Assembly (NCBI GenBank): GCA_022496805.1
Contig: CM040090.1
Span: 6,566,001-6,630,000, forward strand
Direction of reading: 5' to 3'
Source of the DNA: Pohlia nutans
Taxonomy: Eukaryota; Streptophyta; Bryopsida; Bryales; Mniaceae
DNA: 64,000 bases
Positions 34,209 to 44,325 of the stretch are shown here, piece after piece. A program made the position numbers and the translations under genes. A model generated the notes under the pieces. The model was given only the letters and a program-made list of their open reading frames with translations, did not search any database and was not told where the DNA came from. Position 1 is the stretch's first letter, and each line of letters begins with the position of its first letter.

Positions 34209-35785
34209 TCATTCATCATTGTCGCCGCCGTCGTCTTCATCGCCCTCATCAACTTCAATCCCCGCAAAGACAACATACATCAACACAGCCACGAACTGCG
34301 CAATCACAAAATACTTAGCCCGCTTCTTGAATATAATATCCTTCTCGTTCCTCGGTTTCTTTGCCGGCTTTTCTCTCTCCTTTGAAGCTGGCTTCGTAGG
34401 GGGAGGCGGTGGTACCTTGGGATGAAAGGCAGCGTCAACTTCTTCTCCCAGCAGCTGCTTACACCAGTTTTCCGCGTAATTCACGAGGTTCTGGTGCTTA
34501 AGAATCTCGCCTTTCAAAGTGGAAACCTCGAAGGGCACCTTCATGTGGAAGAGGAGGTGACCGAGCACCAGAGCGTCAAGACTCGACGGCCGATTGTTGA
34601 AGAAGAATTTCTGGTCACCAAGAAGCACAGAGAGCGCAGAGTACGCCTGGCCGGCCTTCCGGTAAAGCTCCTCCGACCTAGCGACAGCATTCTCGGGAGT
34701 GACGCCCAACCGTTGCATGACCGCAAGTCGCTGCTTCCAATCCAACACCTGAACCAGCCCTACTTTTTTAGGATATCGAAAGCTAAATTGCACCAGAATT
34801 TTCTCAGTTCCTTACAAAATTTGGGTAAAAAGCAACAATTGCAGCCAGATAGCTTTTTTCATCTCTATGAATGTCTACATATGTCGCCTTGACATCCTTT
34901 GATGCATCCTTTGGTTTTTGCCAGTTTAATGGAATATATTGAGGATGTTGAAATTTGAATACCAGTTCAATGAGCGTTCAAGGGGAAGACCAAAATCATT
35001 CAATGTCACAGTGAACCTTGTCCAATTCACTGGGAAGTAAACATTACTGCCAAACTGCTGTTTATAGCAAGTGGTTACCGAGAGTTTACCATCATTCTTG
35101 TACCCATTACTGCCTGGTAATATGGTCAGAGTTCCTTGTATGTTGCTTCAAAATGCATTCTTTAGAAAGTTTAGATCGCCATAGTATGACACGAATCTAA
35201 CCAATGTAGTAGTCAGTTAATTTATCCCAAAAAAAAATCACATAGTCGCCACAACACTGATGCATTGTAGCCATGTGAGCATTCTCTGAAAAACCAAAAA
35301 AGAAGGCAAGGCCTGACCTGAACGAGGGCCCAGGGGAGCTCCGCGAAGTAAACGGCCTTGCACTGGCGATCATTGTCGCGCAGCCAGACCTCGTAAGCGC
35401 TAGCATCCGCAACCCACGACTCCATCATGGCCTTACAAGTCTCCAGCTCCGCTTTCTCGCTGTCAGACAACCCCGCATCCAAATCGACGAGATTCTCCTT
35501 GCGCAGAAACTCCACCACCCCGCCGTTCTCACTCGCGAATCCCACATTGTCCCCGTACTCCACCGAGGGCAGATCCTCGCTGTCCGGTTCCACGGCGGTC
35601 ACGTGCTCCTGAAACGAAACGGCGCCCAGGCGCAGATACAGAAGCGCGGGGAGGCAAGCTGGACACGCCGTGGGCAGCCCGAACGCCGGGGGTCTCATCA
35701 CCAGCACCAGGTCCGCCGGGGCGCTGCTACTGCTCCCTGTGGGAGTCGTCTCCGACGGCGACGCCATGTCCATCATGTCCATCAC
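34209..35785 (-). CDS. MTX1: Metaxin-like protein of the mitochondrial outer membrane
   Basis: Plant metaxin acts at the outer mitochondrial membrane in beta-barrel protein import together with the SAM complex. Two exons on the minus strand: 35785-35318 and 34748-34209 (phase 0, 335 residues, near the ~315 of Arabidopsis metaxin). Exon 1 codes for the N-terminal thioredoxin-like half (LVLVMRPPAFGLPTACPACLP), then ENGGVVEFLRKENLVDLD and the helical part ending VYFAELPWALVQ. Exon 2 holds the GST-C-like part (VLDWKQRLAVMQRLGV, FFFNNRPSSLDALVLGHLLF), a proline/lysine-rich linker and a C-terminal membrane segment (YFVIAQFVAVLMYVVFAG) followed by an acidic tail, matching the family. The RPSSLDA motif is conserved. 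Splice sites CAG/gtcagg and ttcag/GTG support the join. Confidence 0.88.
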
Positions 35786-35921
35786 CGTACCACTTCCTTC
35801 TCAGTAAGCTTTGCTTTCTCTCTAATCGATTGCCAAGTGATGGATGGCAGCACTTTTAGGGTTTCGCCATAGCCATGAGCTCCGCGACGACGACAGCGTC
35901 GAGCGAGCGAGCGAACTCTTT
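35786..35921 (-). promoter_or_regulatory. Metaxin proximal upstream region
   Basis: Lies between the start codon and the 59-bp repeats. No core promoter element stands out. Confidence 0.3.
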
Positions 35922-36085
35922 CTTCGTTCTCACTATGATACCCGCCTTTGCTCGTCCCCGGGTATCAGGGCATGCTCTGTCTTCGTTCTCACCATTATAC
36001 CCGCCTCTGCTCGTCCCCGGGTATCATGGCATGCTCTGTCTTCGTTCTCACTATGATACCCGCCTTTGCTCGTCCCCGGGTATCG
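35922..36085. repeat. 59-bp tandem repeat with conserved hairpin, upstream of metaxin
   Basis: Unit starts cttcgttctcac at 35922, 35981 and 36040 (period 59 bp, about 2.8 copies, few differences). Each unit holds gatacccg ... cgggtatc, an 8-bp inverted repeat with a 14-nt centre. GC-rich against an AT-rich background. Confidence 0.9.
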
Positions 36086-36393
36086 TTATATAATTCTTCC
36101 CAAACGACTCATTTGATGTGCTATAAATATGGAAATGAGTACTTTTGTCCATTTCGGCACTTCACGGTTAATATTACTTTAATTCTTTAATGTCACATTC
36201 CCTATTCCCTCACCAAACCTTAAGAATGGATGTAACTAGTTTAAAGCCCACTCTATAATGTCACTATCAGATAGATAGATACCGTCTGGTCCTAGCTGTT
36301 CAGGTTGGGCAGAAATTAAATAATTTACAAAATGCAGATTTTTTTTAGAAAATCAAAATAAATATTTGCTGAATATTTTTTAAAAGATGTTGT

Positions 36394-36406
36394 TACACGA
36401 CTCAAA
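36394..36406. repeat. Target-site duplication of LINE copy 2 (left)
   Basis: tacacgactcaaa, identical to 39043-39055. Confidence 0.92.
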
Positions 36407-39042
36407 GATAGATAGAAACTCCGACCCTATAAAAAGGTCGGCATGAATAAAGTGTCTGTTCGTAATGTCAATGACCCGATGCCCACCGGACAGAGGGACA
36501 TTGGAACAATACTACTCTTCTCTTTCGAGGATGAACACTATAGCAACCAAAACAAAGTAACCAAAAAAAAAAAAAAAGATAACATAAAATTGTTGTTTGG
36601 GTGTTGGGTTGTATAAAGGAGTGTTTTGAGTTACATATTATCACCAAGTCATGAGTTCTGTGATTGGTTGGTGAAGGACATTGTATCACATTTATGTGGT
36701 CCGGGTTCGAAACCTGTTGGGCTCGTTGAGCAGTGAAGTGATACACATGGCTTGGTGCTGCTAGTGAGTTATCATGACAGGAAAGTTGTACCAACCAACC
36801 AGCCCTACCTACCCCCTGAGACAAGTTTGAGCTAGCTGTTTGAAGAGAGTGGCTAGCAGTGGTTTTCACGACTACCCCCCCCCCCCCTCTTTTGTTGTAC
36901 TATTATGTTGGTATTGGTTGATTATTTTTTATACGTCTTTTGTGTAAAAGAATTGATCCAGCATATTGTATAGCAATGGTATTTATTGCTTTGAATGTGT
37001 GTTTTATGAAGGTTTCGCATATGTTGAATTTTGTTTCTAGTTGTTTCATTGAGGGAACGTATGTAGTTCCTCTGGCTCCCGCTGTGATGACTATGAGAGG
37101 GTCTACTTTCCATCCATGTTGTATGATGTTATGAATTAGAGGTTGATATTTTGTAATTTTTCTGCCAATTGTTTCTGGTGAAAATTTGTCATTTGTGTAT
37201 GTGAATTCTATAAATTGTATGGTTGGGTTATTGTCAGGGTTTAAAGGAGGTGGACTATTGTATGGGAGGCCTTTAATGCAAAGTATGTCTGGTTTAAATC
37301 TAGCATTACATTGGCATCTTTGTTGGTCACAAGTACATGGTAGTAACCATGGAGGAACTGTGTTTTCTTGTGGGTTATTGTTGAATGTGCCCGTATTCAT
37401 GAGGGTGTAGCATCTTGAGTTATTTGAAGATTAAATTAATTTACGTATTTCCCAAACTGCTTTGTTGTGTCTCTTTTAGTTCTTAGTGCATGTATATGGT
37501 GTTGTTTGCAGAGTAGGAGTACATGTAGCCATGTGTCTGCATCTTGTGAGTTACAAATGGAACATGTTTTTGAGGAGAATCTTTGAATACCGAAAATTAG
37601 TTGTTTTGTGGCGTTTCCCATGTATTGACCACTTCTGAATTTTAGTATGCTTGTTTTTTGTGAGTCTGTTATTGTTGGATTGTTCCAGAAGTCATTGGAC
37701 AGTTCGTTATCTATGATGGAGTTTGTTGTCCATTTGTTGATGTTTGGAAAGTCTTCTGCTAGTATTTCTAGGTCATATTTCTTTATGTATTCTTCCAGAC
37801 ATCTTACTGGACCTTTGTCTGGTCGTTTAATACGACTGGGCCATGTATCTTTTTGGAAGTAGTAAGGTGTGGTGTGAGCAAACTCATGTGGATTTGCTGC
37901 AAATTGATAGCTTCTTTTCATGGTACCTTCTTTTGCGAGTTGATCTGCGTGTTCATTGCCGTGGATTTTGGCATGTGCTTTTACTTTGTATATTGTGGTG
38001 GGTTGTGTTCTCTTTTTTAGCATTTCTACCATTTCTTTTAATATGGTTTTATCGGCGTGGTTGTTTTGTTGAGTCGGGTGTTTTAGTTGTGTGTTTAGAA
38101 CGTGTATACAGTTGAGGCAATCTGTAAAGATATGTGTAGGTTCGTTTATGTATTTTGTGGTAATTAGTGAAAGTGTTTCATGTATGGCCATTAGTTCCGC
38201 TCGGAAGCATGTTTGTAGTCTTGGTAGTCTTTTTGATATTTGTACGTCTGGTTTAGATGGGTTGTAGATTCCATATCCTGCTTTTTCTTTTTTCCAGTGA
38301 CCATCATCAGCTTCTTTTGGAGGTACGAAAGATCCATCTTTGTAGTAGCTATATTGTGGTGGAAATTTTAGTGTAGTGTTTATTTCGTAATTTGGTAGTG
38401 GGATTGTGGTTATGGTTTGTGGGTTGCTATATGGTGGGTATATTAGTTTATTCCATTTTGTGTTTTTGTTAACTTTTGTATTAGGCGGTGTAGGTGGTGC
38501 TATTTGTGTATGGTATTGCGAAATTTGTAGGTTTTCAATTATTGTGTTTATGGTGTTTATTTGGTTAATTGTGCCAATGTTGTTATTTTGATGATGAATA
38601 CACCAAATGTGTATTGCAAGTGGTTTGGTTCGAGTTTTGTTGGGTTCGAGTGTTATTGTTGGTTCTTCATATGTAATGGTATCCGCGGCAAAATGTATAA
38701 TGGCGTGAGTGTCCGGAAAGGGGCCATTGTATAGTGATAGGTTGTGGTACCAATTGGTGTCTGGTATTGTCAGAATGGTAATAGTTTCTGGGTTTTGTTT
38801 TGCTGCTAATCTTGCCCAATGTATTGCTTGTTGTGCGGTTTCGGCATCATTTGGGTGGGCATATCCTATACCTTTCCATTTATGTTGAAAAGCTGTCCCT
38901 ATTGAGCCAAAAATCTTGTCTCTGGCAAATGTTGAGTAGAATTGTGTGAGTTTTGTGGGACAGGTTATGGGTGAGGAAAAGTATGAGTGTGTTATATTAA
39001 ATGTTGTAATTAGTGTATCTAAAATGTTATTTGGAATGAATA
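36407..39042 (-). mobile_element. 5'-truncated LINE copy 2 (2.6 kb)
   Basis: Bounded by a perfect 13-bp target-site duplication (36394-36406, 39043-39055). On the minus strand it begins within the polyprotein before the RNase H domain and runs to the 3' stem-loop and gatagata tail at 36407. It includes a C-run at 36876-36888 (+ strand) and the antisense tRNA-like segment (36704-36714). Confidence 0.93.
36903..39042 (-). pseudogene. RNase H and nuclease part of LINE copy 2
   Basis: One frame runs from the 39042 border (ILDTLITTFNITHSYFSSP) through RNase H (YKDGSF, AELMA, FTDC, GNEHAD) and the CSIC...H...C finger to a stop at 37436; the first aspartate motif reads KDGS, keeping the D. After a frameshift and a TAA near 37430 the last 165 residues continue at 37400-36903 with KPDIL, IEFTY and KITKYQPL intact. 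It lacks the 23-bp duplication and frame changes seen in the full-length copy, so it shows the ancestral frame there. Confidence 0.88.
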
Positions 39043-39055
39043 TACACGACTCAAA
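39043..39055. repeat. Target-site duplication of LINE copy 2 (right)
   Basis: tacacgactcaaa, identical to 36394-36406. Confidence 0.92.
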
Positions 39056-39394
39056 TCTTAAAAGTCTAAAGGTGTCGTGGCGACTAGTAGAATACCGTGT
39101 ATTTCGGTTGTATTTGGAATGGATCCACACCTTTAATGGGTTTGAGTTCAAAAAAGAAGTTAAAGTTTAGTGGGATATTAAGATCCCAATTTAAAGTTCT
39201 TTGTTGGTAGCAAATCTCAATTATACAACAACATACCGGCATACTATTCCTATGGGACGTTCAAGGGTTAATGAGAATCTTGCCAATAACTATCAATAAA
39301 CGCATGTTTTGAGGAATTGGTAGATGGGAATCACCAATAGAAAATAAAATTCCAATTTATACTCTAACTAGATTTTACTACTCATTCAAGGTTA

Positions 39395-39545
39395 TTGTTT
39401 GCTATTATTGGTTACTAAAGTGTGTATTCCAGAAAGGAGAGAGTAAAAGTGCACCAATGGCCCTTTTTCTAGTGGGCACTAGCTCATTGTCAAGACAAAC
39501 ATGCACTTTATTCACACCGGCCTTGAAAAAGGATTGGAGTTTCTA
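39395..39545 (+). mobile_element. LINE 3' fragment, about 150 bp
   Basis: ttattggttactaaagtgtg, the gagagagta block, ggccctttttctagtgggca, caagacaaac, an accggcctt-gaaa-aaggattgg stem (39517-39537) and a tttctattta tail match the 3' end of the LINE. Target-site duplication not clear. Confidence 0.8.
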
Positions 39546-40914
39546 TTTACTCTATTTGACAGTTGGGAAGGATGGAATCCCTAACGTACATTGAAAAGCA
39601 CCAAGTCTAGTACAATATATACAAATTTTATTCCATAAAACAAATTATTTTCTAAATGAGAGCATTTCATTCACCAAGGAGGGGGGGGGGGGGGGGGGGC
39701 GCTGAAGAGTGGCGAGGCTACAAGTGAGTTGTTGTGGCTCATATGGTAAAACTTCAAGAGTTTTGGGCATTCCCCAAAACACTTGCAGTGACATAGTGTG
39801 AAGGTTTGGTGAGAGAGGGATTTTGAAAGAGAAAGCTTCATTTGGTAAACCTCAAATTTTGATGACTATGAAATTGTAAGGATGTTAAATGATTGATGTA
39901 CTGACTTCAATTGGAAGGATGCTTTGAAGAACTCCAAGTTAAAGAATTGTGAAATGGAGTTAAACATCTCCATCTACATGATAAATACACGGGAGTGAAA
40001 CAACTCCAAGATCAAAATGAGTGCACTTGAGATAGAAAGTTCCAAGCGAGTGATCTTTCAGGTTTTTGGTTGGAGTCTCTCATCTATGAAAAAGTCGCGA
40101 TTTTAGGTGTCCCGACCTCAGAATTTCACTGTACATACATGAGGCCGTACACCATCCATTTGTACGACTGGATCTACAGTATCCACATACAACATCAAAC
40201 AATTGTAAATTGCATGTTAATCAAGCGTTTCTGAAATCACAAAGCCTCCAAAGGAGAAGTGTGGAAACTCAAACCATCAAATAGGGAAAGCCAGCAAGGA
40301 CGCTTCCGGTCACCCTTTGATTGTATCACAAAAGCACCGCAAGCATATTCTTAACAGCATCTCCAAAAGCTTCGACTGACGATCAAGAGCACAAGCGTAA
40401 ATGAGGGCTACAAACGCGGATGTAAATCTCTAAACAGAATGATAATAAAGTCAATAGTAATCCAAGACCCATCCGGCCAAGGGTCCAACATTTACAGCAA
40501 GCAACTCCTACATGATTTTAACACAAGCTATGATAGAGATTGTTCTCGTGACGTTGTTGTCGTCTGTCTGTCTGTCGCAGTGTCTACTACAGCAACAAGA
40601 GTCAGGGTCCGAGTTGCTCCACCTATTACTACACCTGTAGCACTCTCACTTGCTTGTGAATCGTGCCATGTCTTAGAGGAGCCATGCACCATAACGGTTG
40701 CAAACCGACACCCTCATCAACTTACTCTCTTCTTCACCATCATCAACTCTACGAAGTAAAAACTCCACGAGCTCAATTCGTCCCGCACAATCCTTCGTCA
40801 CAGCATACCATCACGCATCCCCCCTGCCATCATGCACAAGCGAAGGAGTACCAGAGGCTGATAGCAACTGATTTCCTTGAGAAGGAACTAAGTTTGTTAG
40901 ATTCCGGATGTTTG
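39546..40914. other. Region downstream of UBP3; G19 homopolymer
   Basis: A run of 19 G lies at 39681-39699. 40450-40914 is less AT-rich and probably includes the 3' UTR of the ubiquitin protease gene. No other gene recognised; the open frame at 40663-41274 (+) is the shadow of the last UBP exon. Confidence 0.4.
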
Positions 40915-42940
40915 TTAGTTCTTCTGCTCCAAACTCTCGTAAAAGAGAATGTAGCCGTGGTCGGTGTTGTTAGAGTATTCTTGAGTGGACCCAAAAAATG
41001 TCTGTACGACAGACTCGTCGATAATCTCCACGTTCTCATCGTCGAAAAACAGCCAGTGGTTATGGCTCTTCACCAGACTCACGTAGTGACCATGATTTGG
41101 CCCACTCCCAACATGCACCACGACTGCAAACAGAGAATACTCGGCCTCAGAGCCAGGTGCATCGTCAGTTGTGTTACACAGCTTCAGTTCCAGTGGGAAC
41201 ACTACACGGTAAGACAACTTCTTGTAACGCCCCAACTGCTCAATATACTTGAACCGCTTGAGGTGCAGAGCTAGAATGCGAGGTGGTGACTTAATCTTCA
41301 TCCTCTTTTGAGCCTCCTGCAAACTGATAAGGCACAAAAATTGATGTCACTACTTCAAACGCATACATATGATATACGATGGACATTTCTAGAGCTTCTT
41401 TTGTTCTTTTTAAAAAGTTTGGTAGAACATCCATTCACATGTCAAATATATAATAAGATGCTAATAGAGTACTATTCCTGGTTCTGCAATGAAATTCTGC
41501 CTCATAGTATTCATTCTATCGTTAAAAGTCCTCAGTACTTTCTGATGAATATAACAACCCATCCACTCGTACCCTGGTGGGATGATCTAAGAAAACAAGG
41601 GCATTACTACGGGAGATCATCATCGCGAAGACCGTAGGTAGCAAACCCACCTGCAACATTTGTCACAAAAGAACTTGTCTTCAGCGTTCAATGTTTCTGT
41701 AGAACTGAAATTGCGGAGGCAACTAGTGATAGAGCTGTTCTGCTCAATATCGAGGCTGAGATCTAAGAAAGTCTCATCACGGGCAGTGATGGTTTCACAT
41801 CGCAAGCATCTGGTTTCATTTGTCAGAGTACCCTGCACAACAGAGACAGTGGTCTCTTAAACAATAAGACAGAAGCAGAATAATATCTACTTGTACATTT
41901 CCCCTACAAATCCAGAATATCGATCTTACTAACAACACAATTCAGAATCATACCTGAAAGATCTTGTGCACCCAGGTAACAACCGGTGCCTTATGGTTCC
42001 CGTTTGCCAATCCATTGATTGAACCATTAGCCACCTTTTCAGGAGAAGACTGAGGGCCAGAATCAGACTTGACTGCTTTCGCCTCCTTTTCAAGGATGTC
42101 GACCAGCTCATTCAGGAGAAAGTTCAGAAACTCGTGAGCATCCTGTCCAAACAAAAACAAGGTTTAAGAGCTGCATGCTGTACTAACAAAACATAATAAC
42201 AAGCATTCCACAGGAGATCCAAAACAATATTAAAGAAGGCGTTAAGGTTATTGTCACCTGATGCATGTAACTCCGGAAAAGCTCATTCTGCTTCTTAACC
42301 CTTTGGACAAAACGCTTTGGCGCAATTACACCGGTCTTCTTCTTCTGTGAGTTAATCTACACGCAGAAATAATCGTAACGACATACGTTAAAGCTCACTA
42401 TTGCAACAGACTTCAATTAGAAGAAAACCTAATGACTAGACGAAGGTTAGAATAGAATCGAATCGAAAGAGGAAGATCCTTCTCTGCATCACAAGCTGAT
42501 CATACAAAAAACCACTAACGAGGAGGAAACAGAGTCGATGATTACCTGAGTAAATAGTTCGGACAAACAGGTTAAAAGATTCTCCTCTGTTTCGGCAACA
42601 GTTTTATTGTGACCACAATACTCCAACAATTGATCCCTAAATGGTACACAGAAGTAGAGAGCCTACAATCAAACAATAAGAAGAACATCATCATCGAATT
42701 GATTAGGCGAAAGAATAAAAAGCTCATACTCCGACGACACAAGACAAAGAAATCAACGACCCAACACACATCGGCGGAACATCCGAGGACGGCGTCGAAA
42801 CCCTAATGCAAAACATAACATACCTGTAAAACACTATTGCAATAGCACGTGTTGCCGAAATTCTCCAGACCAAAATACCGTTCCCCCTCTGGAAATTGGT
42901 CGCCCAATGCCTTCTCCAGCTTCGAACCCGAACTTCCCAT
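40915..42940 (-). CDS. UBP3: Ubiquitin carboxyl-terminal hydrolase, UBP3/UBP4 type
   Basis: Cysteine protease that removes ubiquitin. Six exons on the minus strand: 42940-42824, 42662-42546, 42356-42258, 42142-41954, 41832-41651, 41323-40915, giving 370 residues, essentially the length of Arabidopsis UBP3/UBP4. The start [20 protein letters not shown] matches the family, with a possible N-myristoylation glycine. Catalytic Cys box: [13 protein letters not shown] (end of exon 1). [13 protein letters not shown] is split by the exon 3/4 border. Zinc-binding C-x2-C pairs: CLRC and CDKCC. His box: [19 protein letters not shown] with FFDDENVE. Ends [13 protein letters not shown]. In exon 5/6 joining, the acceptor three codons upstream of the apparent cag (giving [13 protein letters not shown]) keeps the frame. 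In Arabidopsis UBP3/UBP4 are nuclear and needed for pollen development. Confidence 0.96.
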
Positions 42941-43147
42941 GACCATATGTGTTCCCGCCGGGCTATTTCCCTCCCACAAAACCCTTCCGATCTCCGCTGC
43001 TTGAACTTACCCCTCTCTCTCTCTCTCTCTCTGCAAACCTTCACTTACTTACCCCCTCACAATGACGCAAAAAGCAAACGATTGCGGCCTGCCATCCCGC
43101 ACAACAATCAATGTGCAATCGAAGCACAAGCGCCAGCCAGCAGCAGC

Positions 43148-43183
<36 letters not shown>

Positions 43184-44325
43184 AACAACAATAACAAGAT
43201 GGAGAAGCTTAGGACGCAAATGAACAAGGAGAAAAAGACCCTAAGGTTTGAGTCGGAGAAGACAACGGTCCGATATTTTCGGCGCCGGGCAGTAGCCAAA
43301 AGTTTGGCTCCGGGCACGGCACTGCTGGACTGTCTCTCTCGCAGCTCAATCACAAGGCAATGCTTGCGCTTGCTCGACTCACTAATTAATTAATTAGGTC
43401 TTACGTTTGGTTGCAAACCTTATCACACTTCATTGCCGCGCAGTAACTTACTCTTTCACAGCTTTTTCTTTCTTTGGACCTCAATTGTTGCGCTTAGGGT
43501 TTAGCCTTGGAGCGTTTTGCGGTTGTTTGATCGACCGAATTTCTTGTGTGGTGAGATTCTTGTCTGAAATGGCTCAGTGTTTGTGAATTTCTTTTCTTGG
43601 TGAAAGCCGGGGATTAAGCAGTCAGTACGCCGGTTTGAGGTATAGACTCTGTTTTGCATTGTTCTTTATCGAGGAGTGTAAGTTAGTTTTCTTGAAACTG
43701 AGAATTATCTGTGCAGAGTGTTGTGACACATGAATTTATTGTTTCTGGATTCGTTTGAGTGTGATAAACCCATGAGATCGCTCTGGAGTTTCTATTTTCG
43801 TCGTCTCCCCTGTTGAGGTGCGTAGGCTGATGAGAATCTTGAATGGTTGAGTTCGGGCGCTTCTTGTAAATTCTTTTGTAAGGGGAAGTTTTTGAGGTGT
43901 ACTTTTCATTTGACATTTGCACTCTGTTTTGTCTGGTGCATTGTTCTTGATCGAGAAGCAGAGTTTACGAATTCGCTGTGTTGCGGAGTATTGTGGCACC
44001 TGATGTCAGTTGTGTTTATTATTACCGGATTTGTTTCTATTTTCGCCATCTTCACTATTGAGGTGCATGGGAATGCGTTTCTTTTCTAGTCACATGTGGC
44101 CAACTCCATCAAATTGTGGATATTCCGCATTGTCCTTGTGATGTGAGTTTTAGTCTGTCTTTGTCTTCTTTTTAGGTCATTGTTTGTTTCATGGTTTTAT
44201 TCGTCATGTGGATTTGAAGGAGATAATGCATGGATTTGAAGAAATGCTTCGAGTTTGCTTGATGAAAACGGAGTTCATTGTGAACGCAGCTGATTGACTA
44301 TGAGGAGAGACGATGAGCGGGCAGG
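42941..44325. promoter_or_regulatory. Divergent promoter region between UBP3 and the MutS1 gene
   Basis: The two genes are head to head, 1385 bp apart. It contains a (CT)n run (43013-43033) and an (ACA/CAA)n tract (about 43146-43197), close to the UBP3 start. 43480-44325 is T-rich and probably holds the 5' UTR, perhaps with an intron, of the MutS1 gene. Open frames in the tract are simple-sequence artefacts. Confidence 0.5.

Larger units (their letters stand above)
36179..39271. mobile_element. TTAA-flanked element, copy F, split by LINE copy 2
   Basis: Right end, inverted, is TTAACCCTTGAACGTCCC (39271); the left end TTAATTCTTTAATGTCAC (36179) is more diverged. Without the LINE and one target duplication it is about 440 bp. 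The part right of the LINE (39100-39271) matches copy I at 59391-59623 (tgtatttggnatgg-tccacacct). Confidence 0.6.

Noticed and set aside
40663..41274. 203-codon plus-strand frame
   Set aside because: It is the opposite strand of the last UBP3 exon.
42896..43393. 165-codon plus-strand frame with an asparagine run
   Set aside because: The run comes from the (ACA/CAA)n microsatellite in the UBP3 5' region; the start overlaps UBP3 exon 1 on the other strand.
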